Part shown: positions 47,400 through 58,499 of the stretch, one piece after another | Numbering within the stretch: position 1 is the stretch's first letter | Layout of the letters: each line of letters starts with the position of its first letter | NCBI GenBank assembly: GCA_014529385.2 | Contig: CM043944.1 | Location: 77,209,884 to 77,273,883, forward strand | Origin: Adiantum capillus-veneris | Lineage: Eukaryota > Streptophyta > Polypodiopsida > Polypodiales > Pteridaceae | Reading direction: 5' to 3' | DNA length: 64,000 nt | Made by a program: the position numbers and the translations under genes | The notes under the pieces: model-generated | The model's database searches: none | What the model was told of the DNA's origin: nothing | The model's input: the letters and a program-made list of their open reading frames with translations, nothing else

Positions 47400-48308
47400 C
47401 TATATTTTCGCGAGTATTACCACGTGTTTTACTACAAGCATACCCGTAACGTTTACCGCATAGACGTTATCACGATCATGCTCTTGCAACCATTGCCTTG
47501 AGAATTGTTGCCCCTCAGGGTTGGGGAAACGCGTGTGCATGGTTGTCTCTATATCTGTAAGGTTGTAGGGATCCTGCTGATCAAATTTGAGAAAACAATT
47601 GATATATGTGGAGTGGATTAATTGGTTGACGTGTGTGCAGAATCTCTTGCCCTGCGCTGTCCCGAGATCCACCATACCTCCTCTATGAACCTGGTAGTAT
47701 AACCCGCAAGCATCTGGTGTAGGCATGTCATGGTCCTCATCTTCTGCTGGAGCAGGGAGCGGTGACTGTGGAGGAGAATCTGTAGTACTCCCCCCCCTCC
47801 CCCCCCCAAAACAACAACTAGCTTCGCTCCCTCGTCGAGATCGACCGACGCTAGAGTGCGAGCTGCCCTGGCGCTGACTGCCAGAAGAGCGCCGACATGA
47901 ATCTGGGACAGAAGGTGGGATAGGTGATGGATAGGTGGACGCTCGTGGCGTCGGACCCTGTGGCGTCGCACCCAACGGCGCCGGACCCTGGGGCGTCGGA
48001 CCCTGTGAAGGAAAAGATGAACCTGGAGCTGTAGGTGGAAAACTCTGCAGGTATGGAGTGCCACCAGTCGGAGTAGAGACCTCAGATAATCCAAAAGCTG
48101 CTAGCTGCGTCGGTGAATAGCGCTGCGTAAGGGTGTGCTGCGAACCTAACCATTCAGCCCGAACACGCAATGCCCTCTCCACATTTGGATCAGTCACAGG
48201 TACGGCAGCGGACCCACCAAGAGCGTCCCGAAACCAGCTGAACCCTAATGATGACTGCTGAGGCGACGGCTGTGAATGATAGGCAGAGAGAGCGTCGGGA
48301 TATGACAT
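47400..48308 (-). CDS. CACTA ORF1-like Pro/Ser/Gly-rich protein
   Basis: ATG at 48306-48308 (MSYPDALSAYHSQPSPQQSS). About 300 codons stay open on the minus strand and run almost into the left terminus. A PTPQGPAPLGATPQGPTP low-complexity stretch and a Ser/Arg region precede the C-terminal conserved-looking part (GTAQGKRFCTHVNQLIHSTY, RFPNPEGQQFSRQWLQEHD). Plant CACTA elements commonly encode a second, TNPA-like DNA-binding protein. Position and composition fit this, but I cannot show homology. An alternative upstream frame (MSSSSTPRFQSIEDFMAGQD from about 48366) suggests a frameshift or an additional exon. Confidence 0.55.
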   Translation of the reverse strand: MSYPDALSAYHSQPSPQQSSLGFSWFRDALGGSAAVPVTDPNVERALRVRAEWLGSQHTLTQRYSPTQLAAFGLSEVSTPTGGTPYLQSFPPTAPGSSFPSQGPTPQGPAPLGATPQGPTPRASTYPSPIPPSVPDSCRRSSGSQRQGSSHSSVGRSRRGSEASCCFGGGRGGSTTDSPPQSPLPAPAEDEDHDMPTPDACGLYYQVHRGGMVDLGTAQGKRFCTHVNQLIHSTYINCFLKFDQQDPYNLTDIETTMHTRFPNPEGQQFSRQWLQEHDRDNVYAVNVTGMLVVKHVVILAKI

Positions 48309-48739
48309 CCTGTCCCGCCATGAAATCCTCAATGCTTTGAAAGCGTGGTGTGGAAGAAGAAGACATGGTCTGTATTTATTACGACAAAGATTAAACTAGG
48401 TAATAAAAATTTGAATATATGATTAAAAATTTACACATTGATTTTTTTCAAACATTGGATTTTTTAACATTGGATTCTCTATAGTATCCAATGTTGAAAG
48501 AATCCAATGTGGAAAGAATCCAAGGTGTGTCTACAACCTATAAAAGAGTCTTGCAAATCCTTGAGTGCTAATAAGATATTAGTGTGTGTGTGTTGGCTAA
48601 TAAGAGATTATTGTGTTTATGATTAGTGTGACCGATTGCGCGATCACTTGGACGGCCATTGGGACCTAATACGTCACCTACGACTTAATCATGGAGGTAT
48701 GTTTATGTTTTTGTGTTGATTACTATTTAATTTAACATA

Positions 48740-50160
48740 ATTAGTGTGTGTAATTGACATGTACGCACACTAATTAGTGTGTAATTGACATGAACACACA
48801 CTAAGTAGTGTGTGCATTGGCCAATGCACACACTAATTAGTGTGTGCATTAGCTTGTGTGACTGACTTGTGCACACACTAATTAGTGTGTGTTAACATAC
48901 ACTAATTAGTGTGTGCATTGGCTTGTGTAATTGGCTTGTGCACACACTAATTAGTGTGTGTTAACATACACTAATTAGTGTGTGCATTGGCTTGTGTAAT
49001 TGGCTTGTGCACACACTAATTAGTGTGTGTTAATATACACTAATTAGTGTGTGCATTGGCTTGTGCACACACTATTTAGTGTGTGTTAACATACACTAAT
49101 TAGTGTGTGCATTGGCTTGTGTAATTGACTTGTGCACACACTAATTAGTGTGTGTTAACATACACTAATTAGTGTGTGCATTGGCTTGTGTAATTGGCTT
49201 GTGCACACACTAATTAGTGTGTGTTAACATACATTAATTAGTGTGTGCATTGGCTTGTGTAATTGGACTAATTACACACTAATTAGTGTGCGCATTGGCC
49301 AATCACATTGGTCAATGCACACACTAATTAGTGTGTGCATTGGCCAATCCCATTGACCAATGCACACACTAATCACAAACTAATTAGTGTGTGCATTGGT
49401 CAATCCAATTGACCAATGCACACACTAATTAGTGTGCGCATTGGTCAATCACATTGGTCAATGCACACACTAATCACACAGTAAATAGTGTGTGTTAACA
49501 CACACTAATTAGTGTGTGCATTGGCCAATCCCATTGACCAATGCACACACTAATCACACACTAATTAGTGTGTGCATTGGTTAATGGGATTGACCAATTC
49601 ACACACTAATTAGTGTGCGCATTGGCCAATCACATTGGCCAATGCACACACTATTCACGCACTAATTAGTGTGTGTTAATACACATTAATTAGTGTGTGC
49701 ATTGGTCAATCCCATTGACCAATGCACACACTAATTAGTGTGTGCATTGACCAATCACATTGGCCAATGCACACACTAATCACACACTAATTAGTGTGTG
49801 TTAACACACACTAATTAGTGTACGCATTGGCCAATCCCATTGACCAATGCACACACTACACACACACTAATTAGTTTGTGCATTGACCAATCCCATTGAC
49901 CAATGCACACACTAATCACACACTAATTAGTGTGTGCATTGGCCAATCCCATTCACCAATACACACACTAAACACACACTAATTAGTGTGTGTTAAGTTT
50001 AGATTTTTCAAGTAACAAATTTAACAAGTTTAGGTTTTGCAAGTAACTAATAATTAACAAATTTAGGTTTTGGTGTGTCTTTACTTACACTAATTAGTGT
50101 GTGTAAAGAACACATGCACTAATTGGTGTGTGTAATCACACACTAATTAGTGTATGCACA
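48740..50160. repeat. Palindromic tandem repeat array inside the CACTA element
   Basis: The core word CACACACTAATTAGTGTGTG, a near-perfect palindrome, recurs dozens of times. From about 48880 to 49260 it sits in a unit of about 69 bp with TTAACATACACTAATTAG and CATTGGCTTGTGTAATTGG. From 49280 to 50000 it sits in units of about 45 bp with CATTGGCCAATCCCATTGAC, itself inverted-repeat-like. The array lies between two divergently transcribed CACTA genes. Confidence 0.93.
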
Positions 50161-50870
50161 TACTAATGCATAACTTACACTAACATATACATGTGTGTGC
50201 GTATGTGTATTTGCATGCGTGTTTATTTGTGCATCATGTGTATGTGTATTTGCATCATGTGTATTTGCATGTGTGTGTATGCGTGTATGCATGTGTGTGT
50301 ATGCGTGTGAAAAAATCAAGAAACATAACAAGAAAACTTACATGGAATTGAAGAGCTTGTTGGGAGAGGGTAGGAGAGTGGAAGAGTAGAGATGGTGGAG
50401 AGTAGAAGAGTAGAGATGGAGGAAGAGCTCAAGGTTGTGAGGTTCGCGCTCTCGGCTTATGTGAAGAAGATGATGAAATTTGAAATTTAGGGTTTTGAAC
50501 TTCGCGTGGCACACGGGTGCCCTTGTCTATAAAAAAATTTGAAAAATGATTTTCCGCACCTATTACCGCGTGCATTACCACGAGCTTTACCGCGTGCATT
50601 ACCGCAGATATTACTGCGGCGCAATTTCGGCCCATCCACAGAGATGGCTACGTTCTGACATTATTACTATTGATTTCCAAAATCTATTGGTACTATGTTT
50701 TTTATAAAATGTAAATAAAATGAAAGTATTCCTAGTGCTTTGAAATGACATTTCTACCTGAAAGTTTTGATTACCATACATGTTAAATTTATTTATTTTT
50801 ACTTTTTACTGATATTTTATTAACCTTTTTTGTAATTTTATTTTAATTAGTGTATGTAATTTATTAATGT

Positions 50871-53103
50871 AGGTTGCTTGGGATGATTTTGGCCCGTCCC
50901 ACTGAACCGGATAGATCACGGTTGTTGGCTGAGCGATTACCATGCCCATGCGTGCGGTGCAAATGTGCCATTGCTCGACTTCGACGGATATGCTTGAGTC
51001 ATGTAGAAGATTATGGACTATGGGACGATCCTCGCAAGCGTGCACGGATGGAAACAAACGATCCACGAATTGTAGCGGCTATTGACGTCACCCTTCATTG
51101 GCGTGTGGTTGGTGGAGAAGGGGAAAGGAGGGTGGAAGAGCGCATGCGCCAGGAATCCATTAGAGAGGGAGGAAGCACATCAAATCAGCCAACTGTTGCT
51201 CCCTCTACGAGTGGCCACATCCCATCTCCTTACATGGATGCAGAAGACGACCATTTGCATAGAATGGTTGAGGATCTCCTTGCACGAGAGGAGGAGCATG
51301 AACCAGAGTGTGCATGCGAAGAAGCTTCCGAAAGAACGAGGAGTGAGCTACTCGATTCGGCACACACTGCACTATATGATAGATGCTCTTACTCCATTTT
51401 AAGGGCATCTCTCGAAGTCCTTAACCTTCAGGCGATGTTTGGATGGAGCAATGCTAGTGTCGACGCACTTTTGAGGTATCTATGCAGATTGTGAAGGATG
51501 CTTGTGGAGTGCATAAATTAGCTTTTAATGTACTTTCTTCTTGTGATAGGTTGCTAGGAAAGATGCTTCAAGTTGGCAAACACATGCCAGAGAATAGACG
51601 AAAAGCACACGAAGTGGTGATTAGATTAGGGATGGATTATGATCGCGTTCATGGATTATGATCGCATTCATGCTTGCGTGAACGATTGTGTGCTCTTTCG
51701 TAATGAGCATGCCGATTGTGACACATGTCCATCGTGCGGGGAGCCTAGGTTCAAAGAAGAAATGCAGAGCAACAGAATTCCACGTAAAGTTTTGAGGCAT
51801 TTTCCAGTCATCCCTCGCATCCAACACATGTTTAGATCGAAGGGTACGAGCGAGCTTTTGAGTTGGCATGCAAAAAATCGCTCCACATATGGTATTATGA
51901 GAGTGCCAGCTGACTCACCAGTGTGGAATCACATAGAGGACACATGGCCAAAGTTCAGGGATGAGCTTCGTCACTTGAGGATTGGGTTAGCTAGTGATGG
52001 AGTGAATCCATTTGTGCACCGCTCTACTTCATGGAGCACTTGGCCGGTGGTGGTTGTAAACTACAATATTCCTCCTTGGGAGGCAACAAAAAAGGGAAAC
52101 ATTTTACTATCACTTCTCATTCCAGGAAAGCACAAGGTAAAAAACATGGATGTATATCTGCAGCCTCTTATTGAAGAGCTTCAAGAACTATGGAGAGGCA
52201 TAGATGTCATTGTCATTTCACGGCCACCACAAGACCGCAAAGCCTTCATCAAGTGCACCCTCATGTGGACCATACATGATTACCCAGGATTTGGAGAGGT
52301 ATCTGGTAAGTATACACATGTTAATTGTACTCTTTGCTTTAGGTTTATCATCTCATGTGTAACGTTTGTTTACCTCTTGGCAGGATTGGCAACATCTGGA
52401 CATAGTGCATGTCCCACTTGTGGCCCTTCCCTTGTGACAGAGAGACATCCTCTTCTTGAGAAGGTGATCTATCCCAACAACCATCGCTTCCTGCCTCCTT
52501 CACATCGTAGATATGCTCCCCCTATCAATGGAGTGCAGCCGTTCCATTGGAGCATGGCTAATTAGACGAAGCATTGGGAGGAGCATCATGGTACCTCACC
52601 CCCTCCCAATGGGCTGCCAAGGGGTATGTCGAGGTACTCAATCTTCTTGTTGCTCCCCTATTGGGCTTCGTTGAAAATTCAGCACTTGTTGGACCCTATG
52701 CATGTGTTCAAAAATGTTGGGCAAGCTATATGGGATCACATAATTGGCAAGAAGGATTCATCGGGTGCTAGTGCCATGTATATATCAAAGAAGACTTTGG
52801 TATGTCATTCCAGTCATGCCACGGGGTAGATCTATCTTTGCAGAGATGGACATTGAGCTAGTAATTGATCCCATCATACCATCACCACAAGATGCAGAGG
52901 AAGATGTAGTTGAAGCTGAAGAAGGTCAGCCAAGCCTTGCAAATAGTCATCTTGAGGAGGAGGAAGAGGGAGAAAGCGATGATGATTCTACAGGAGGTGA
53001 TGGAGAGGAGGAAGAATCTCTAACCTTGTTTATTGATTTGAATACTATGGGTCTAAATATGGATCCTAGTGCTTGTAGAGATCTTATACAAGATGAGAAT
53101 TAA
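50871..53103 (+). pseudogene. CACTA TNP2-type transposase
   Basis: Exon 50871-51475 has the transposase-associated zinc region (LPCPCVRCKCAIARLR). It joins in phase to an exon from 51551. The transposase_21 core lies at 51660-52305 (DCDTCPSCGEPRFK, PADSPVWNHIEDTWPKFRDE, PPWEATKKGNILLSLLIPGK, TIHDYPGFGEVSG). An intron at 52306-52383 follows, then SGHSACPTCGP and a DPMHVFKNVGQAIWDH segment near 52695-52740. A 19-bp tandem duplication (51635-51672) and frame changes near 52560 break the gene. The region between the core and the acidic C-terminus (Glu/Asp-rich, 52840-53103) is shorter than in intact TNP2 proteins. The enzyme family excises and inserts CACTA elements by binding their termini. Confidence 0.85.
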
Positions 53104-53512
53104 TAAAACTCTCCATTCTCTCACTTGGTGTAGTATATGATTAATTCGCATTTATGTGCTTATGAATAGCATTTGTAATGGTTTTGTTGTGAGTTCAATG
53201 ATTTATGTATAGAATTTTTAGAGTGAAAGAGAGATTAAGTGAAGTGAGCATTCTGGAGAGTGTAGGAGTTGTAGTGTGTAAATACATTTTGAGTTGTATA
53301 GGATTTATATGGTAACCCGCGGGAGAGGGAGGGGGAATGGCCTCTATGGCCTTAGCAGTAATGGGCGCCGCAATAATCGCGAAAATACTCGTGGTAATAC
53401 ATGCGGTAAAATGCCGCATGAACAACAAAAGGGTTTCTCTCTCCTCATTTTGAATTCCTCTCTCTTGTTTTGCGGCAATGGTCCGTGGTAAACACCACGA
53501 TCTCTCATAGTG

Positions 53513-54115
53513 TAATTCCACCTTAAAGTAGCAAGAAGAGGACTCTAGAGGAAGTAATTGCACCATGTGGACAAATTTCTCCTTGCCTTGGTAGCATATT
53601 TCCCCTTGGGAAAATCCTTTTTTCCATGTCCACTTCCCAAGAATTAAAAATATAACTTATCATTTTTTGCATTTTTGAAATCCTCATTTGACAAATAGTC
53701 ATGAGGCCCCTTGGGCTTTTTTGATGCATTAGATGAGACTACCACAAATTTCTTTTTTTTATGACTATTAGGTGCACTTGCATTTGTAGTGTCATCCATG
53801 TGCATGCTATGCAAAAATTTTCATCTAGATCATCATGGATATGAGCCTACACTATAGATTCCTCAAGAATTTTGGGAAATTGTGTTTTAACGTGCTTCTT
53901 AAGCTTAAGATATAACCCATGGATGAACCCTCTCACTTATTGAAAGATTTCTAAACCCTTCAGCTTGAGGATAACATCTCTATAGAGAAAGATATACTCA
54001 AGCAGAGTCTTATACTTATCCCAAGTAGACCAATTTTTGTCCTTCTCATTAGTGGGATAGTAGTCCCTTTTTTAAAAAATCCTCAAAGGTAGCCCATGAA
54101 TGTGAAACAATGCAC
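53513..54115 (-). pseudogene. Gypsy gag remnant, right half of the element split by CACTA
   Basis: Minus-strand frames include KKPKGPHDYLSNEDFKNAKN followed by a damaged CCHC zinc knuckle (LGSGHGKKDFPKGKY, first Cys residues lost) near 53590-53640. Gag-like helical sequence lies up to about 54100. The same orientation and the taa duplication at 53513 link it to 46200-47253. Confidence 0.65.
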
Positions 54116-54129
54116 TTCTCCTTGTTAGG

Positions 54130-54316
54130 CATAGGGTAAGATGGGCTAGGCCAAGGGCCAAGGACCACATGCAGTACAGGGTGTCTATATTTAGTAGGCC
54201 AAGGTCCTATATAAGACATGGTTTGGTGGAGTTGTGCATATGCTAGCCCCCAATCTCTTAGAGCTCAAGGGAGAAGGTCAATGGAGGAGGGGGGAAATCA
54301 TGGAGAGCCATGGTAG

Positions 54317-54394
<78 letters not shown>

Positions 54395-54420
54395 TGGTTG
54401 ATCTCAGATGGACTCTCTCT
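54130..54420. repeat. LTR-like segment with (CT)n/(CA)n
   Basis: It shares GGCCAAGGGCCAAGGACCAC, CTATATAAGACATGGTT and TGCTAGCCCCCAATC with 23280-23480, and the (CT)n run (54321-54369, then CA to 54394) sits at the matching offset. Both are probably fragments of one LTR family. Confidence 0.6.
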
Positions 54421-54599
54421 TCATCAACCACCGTCTTGCTTGCTTTCTCAACCCACATCTAAGGCAGCTTTGGCCATGTGAATAGCCCCGTGCACACAAG
54501 TGTGTGGTGGAGTTGACCTTCACAAAATTGTGAGAAAGTGGGCTAGGCATTGTCACAGATGCTGGAGAATTAGTCTTCTTGAGCTCCTATAAGAAGAAG

Positions 54600-54895
54600 G
54601 TTCTCAAAGATCCTAGAAGGTTGAAGAAAGTGTCAGAAGCTTCTAGAAGGTCACCTACATCATTGCTTATATCATTGCCTACATCATCACCAAAATGTTC
54701 TAGAAGGAAGAACCTAGCAGGTTCTAACCTCCATAAAAGGTTCTAACCTCCTTATAAGGACAAACATACAAGGTTCTAACCTCTTTAGAAGTACAAACAT
54801 AGAAGGTTCTAAACTCCTTAGAAAGAAGAACCTAGAGGGATCTGACCTCCTTAGAAGAAAGAACTTAGAAATCTCTTAACCTCCTTAGCCCTTAG
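54600..54895. repeat. AAGGTTCTAACCTCCTTA minisatellite
   Basis: About eight imperfect units of 30-40 bp contain GAAGGTTCTAACCTCCTTAG or variants, ending just before a TATAAATA box. Confidence 0.8.
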
Positions 54896-54903
54896 TATAA
54901 ATA
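54896..54903 (+). promoter_or_regulatory. TATA box of a plus-strand Gypsy LTR
   Basis: TTAGTATAAATAGACATC, about 350 bases before the gag ATG at 55249. It is probably the LTR promoter of the element at 55249-57310. Confidence 0.5.
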
Positions 54904-54999
54904 GACATCTTGAGCTACAAGCCCCTCAGTCTTGCCAGCACCAATTGTGAGGCTCCTGTGAGGTAATTCCTCTTCTAGCTCTTGTCTTGTTATCGAGTC

Positions 55000-55140
55000 T
55001 TGTCCTTGCAATCAAGTCTTGCCTCGTACTTTAATCTCGTAATTCAAGTCTTTTATCAAGTTCTCCTAATCAAGTATTAAGTCTTATAATCAAGATCTTG
55101 TAATCAAGTTTGTTAATCAAGACTTAGTTTATAATCAAGG
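55000..55140. repeat. AATCAAGTCTTG degenerate tandem array
   Basis: The word AATCAAG with GTCTT or ATCTT repeats about every 14-20 bases between the LTR-like promoter and gag. Confidence 0.7.
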
Positions 55141-55248
55141 CACAAGACCTTGTTAATTGTGAGAGCCTCCCCTCACTCTCTCTCCTAGCTTGAGACATAC
55201 TCATAGCAGTTTGGCAGCAAGACTCCCATCTCCTAATCTTGCCTAGCC

Positions 55249-57310
55249 GTGATGGAGTCCATGCTGGAAGGTATTGTTGCTTCTTTACAAAGTATCCAAC
55301 AACAAATCCAAGAGATTCAAGAAAGTAATGCAAAGCTACAAGCAGAGAAACCACAAGATTTAGGTGTAGCTCTGCAAGACCTCCAATGCCAAATTCAAGA
55401 AATTCAAGTGTCAAGCCTATGTCAAGAAAAAGATCCATCAACTTTCTATCAATCTCCATTGGAAGGAGCCCAAAGTTAGTCTTCTAGAAAAATGTGATGG
55501 CACAAGGTCAAAATTTAGAGGCTTTCTTCAGCAAGTATGATTATTTATATGCATGCGACCATGCCAATATCCAAATGATGCCTCCCAAGTCGGCCTCATA
55601 GGAACTCTTTTCTCATGTATTTCTCCTTCTTAATTTGCCCCTTTTTTGAGAAATAATATCCATTGCTACATAGCTTTGAGGCCTTGGTACAAGAATTCTC
55701 TACCACATTTGGAGAAATAGATAGAGCAAGAGTATCTGAAACAAAGATTAGGAATCTATGCCAAGGTACCAGACCTTCTTTCGTGTATGCAAATTTTGAC
55801 AACTAGCATGTGACCTAACATGGCATGAGGATTATTTTATTAGCCACTTTTTTTTGGGGTTGAAGGATGATGTCAAAAATTTGTTGCTCACTAACATGGC
55901 ATGAGGATTATTTTATTAGCCAATTTCATTGGGGGTTGATGGATGATGTCAAAGATATCTTGCTCACTATGCCAAAGGTCAATACACTTAGTGAATTCAT
56001 CACCCAAGCAATTGAGAGTGATAAACGCCTATTTGAGAGAAGGAAATAATAACATTGCAGAGCTTCTTTGAATTCAAGCATGGTGAAAACTTTTAGAGAT
56101 TCAACCTTCCAACAATACCAAGCATCTAAGGAAAAACCTATGCAAATTGATGCGACATGATTCAAGCCATTAACGGCTCAAGGAAAGCAAAGACATCATA
56201 CCAATGGATTATGCATGTATTGTGGCCAATCAGAGAGCATAGCTAGATATTGTTTTAACAAGGGAACGATGAGAATTCACATCACTGCTACACCAACTAT
56301 GTCGGGAAACGATGACGTCCAACCCTAGTAGAGACCATGCAACTGGGCAAAGCTTAAACAAACAATCTCCTCTATCTACGAATGCAACCTCTAGATTCAT
56401 GCTACCAATACAAATTCACATGGAGGAAAGACGCATAGATGGGCAAGCTTTGTTAGACTCAAGAGCCACAATATGTTTCATGGATGAAGTTGTAAAACAA
56501 CAAGGTAAATATCTTATAAAGAAGTCAAGGCAAATATGCATAGAAGTAACCGATGGTGGTTTGATGGTGGTCAAACTCTAATAGTGCCTAATTAGAGCTG
56601 CAAAAGCTAAGTATAAATCCTTGACCTCATGTAGGCTCACCACTTGACCTACAAAAGACTAAACCCATAAAACTTATCGTAAAGGGTCTTGTATCAGAAG
56701 TAGTCTTCAAACATCATCCATTGCCCAAATAGTCCTATTGTCATTGGACTTCCATGGCTAGAACCACATAATCTTGACATCAACTAGATATCAAGAAATG
56801 TTGGACCAAGGCTGATAAAAAACTACCAAGGGAAGAATTTCAAACCATTGTACACTGGAACAAAGGTGTTCGTACACCAAGGAAAGAAGAATCCATATTT
56901 TTTTATTTATGCAGTTTCCTAAGAAGCTAGAGGATGAAATCGTAGACACACTTCCCACTCAATATGTAGAGTGTAAGGATATTTTTGAGAAGAAGAATGT
57001 GGATCTCAAGAAGGAACTCAACACCCTTTTGGCCCAATATACAAGCTATCTCAAGAAGACTTGGTAGAACTAGGGAAGTATATTCATGAGAGTCTTGCCA
57101 AAGGCTTCATATGTCATTCAAAATCTCTAGCAGGGGCTCCAATACTATTCGTTAAGAAGAAATATGAATCCCATCAAATGTGTGTGGATTATAGGGGTCT
57201 CAATAAAGATAGACCTTCAAGGGTCTTCACAAAGATAGACCTTTGTGGTTCCTACAATCTTGTTAGGATAAAGAAAGGAGATGAATCATTTTCCTTTAGC
57301 TTCAACAATG
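55249..57310 (+). pseudogene. Decayed Gypsy gag-protease-RT
   Basis: ATG at 55249 opens a coiled-coil gag start (VASLQSIQQQIQEIQESNAK). Gag capsid-like sequence follows (LVQEFSTTFGEIDRARV, SEFITQAIESDKRLFERRK, to 56049). A degenerate zinc knuckle (CMYCGQSESIARYC) lies near 56215-56260. A protease fragment (DGQALLDSRATICFMDE, the active DSGA now DSRA) lies near 56440-56490. The RT start (YIHESLAKGFICHS, AGAPILFVKKKYE, CVDYRGLN, FTKIDLCGSYNLVRIKKGDE) runs to about 57300, where homology stops before the catalytic site. Many stops are present. A duplicated 60-bp stretch (ACATGGCATGAGGATTATTT at about 55820 and 55893) lies in gag. Confidence 0.82.
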
Positions 57311-57576
57311 ATTTCATACCTGTGTTTTTAGTATTACATAACATCCCTATCAGAGATATTGTATCTAGAATCATTTCAATTTCATTTCAGTTTCATTTAA
57401 GTTTCATTTCATTATGCTATTTAGTTTTAGTCACAGATAGATGTACCACTCAGATGATGGCTATATAAATTTGGTGTTTCATAGGTCACTTTTGTCTTTT
57501 GCACAGACACGGTCTGTACATTTTGTTTCATTTATTTCTTATTGTCAATCATCTCTCTCTCCTTCTCTTTGTTTGA

Positions 57577-57720
<144 letters not shown>

Positions 57721-58452
57721 AGTGATAACTATGTATTTTCCCATTTGTGTTGTGAGACTATGGCCATTTCCTTCAGTACTTCTTTTTGGCTACATCTCAC
57801 TCCAAAATTTTGCTCTAGCTTGGAAATCACAAACTTTTTTTCAAGCTCTAACTGACCTCTACATTACAAGAAGATAGATTAGAACGTCAAAAGTTATGGA
57901 ACATTTAAAACAACATATGGATACATATGCCAAAATTACATGTAGTTGAGGCATGCAAAGCTTCAACAATTATCCTAGAAACATGCGTCCACCTCTAATG
58001 GGCACGATCCACCCATCTGTGTCACTGTTGCATGTGACACTATGAGAGCCATTGCACCACGGTCCTTGGGGCTCATATTTGGGGCCTTGTGAGGGCATGA
58101 TAGACACATGGGACCTCGACAAAGAGGGTATTGGGATCAAAGAAGGTTTTGAGTCCATAAAGGTATGCCATCAGACTCATCGAGAAGAGACACTATGTGC
58201 ATGTATTAACAAAACGGTAATTTACTAATTAGATAAACTTTTATGGAAACACTATACTTTTATAATTAGAAACTAAAATGATATCACGTAGCGTGGTCCT
58301 GCTGTGTGAGGCTGCTATCTTGTGGTGGCTAAGTAGTCTGTGCTATGAAATGAATAGCAACAGTTGGCTCTCAAAGAGGGGTCCTATTATTATTATAAGT
58401 TTATCACATTTTGGTGACAAAGTGGTATATTTATATGCACAATATTTATATA

Positions 58453-58496
<44 letters not shown>

Positions 58497-58497
58497 A
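58453..58497. repeat. (TG)n(TA)n microsatellite
   Basis: A TG run passes directly into a TA run. Confidence 0.95.
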
Positions 58498-58499
58498 AT

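Larger units (their letters stand above)
47254..53512. mobile_element. CACTA (En/Spm) DNA transposon
   Basis: The ends are CACTAT... at 47254 and ...ATAGTG at 53512. Three-base duplications taa (47251-47253, 53513-53515) flank it. Subterminal regions at both ends repeat short GCGGTAAT/ATTACCGC words. The element encodes a TNP2-type transposase on the plus strand and a Pro-rich ORF on the minus strand. A palindromic tandem repeat of about 1.4 kb lies between them. It inserted into a Gypsy element (46200-54115). Confidence 0.88.

Noticed and set aside
48740-50160. CRISPR-like array
   Set aside because: The repeats are palindromic with no unique spacers of constant length, and the context is a plant CACTA element.
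50550-50640. Internal CACTA terminus splitting the element in two
   Set aside because: GCGGTAAT-type words like the subterminal repeats occur here, but no CACTA end or duplication was found. They are treated as internal.
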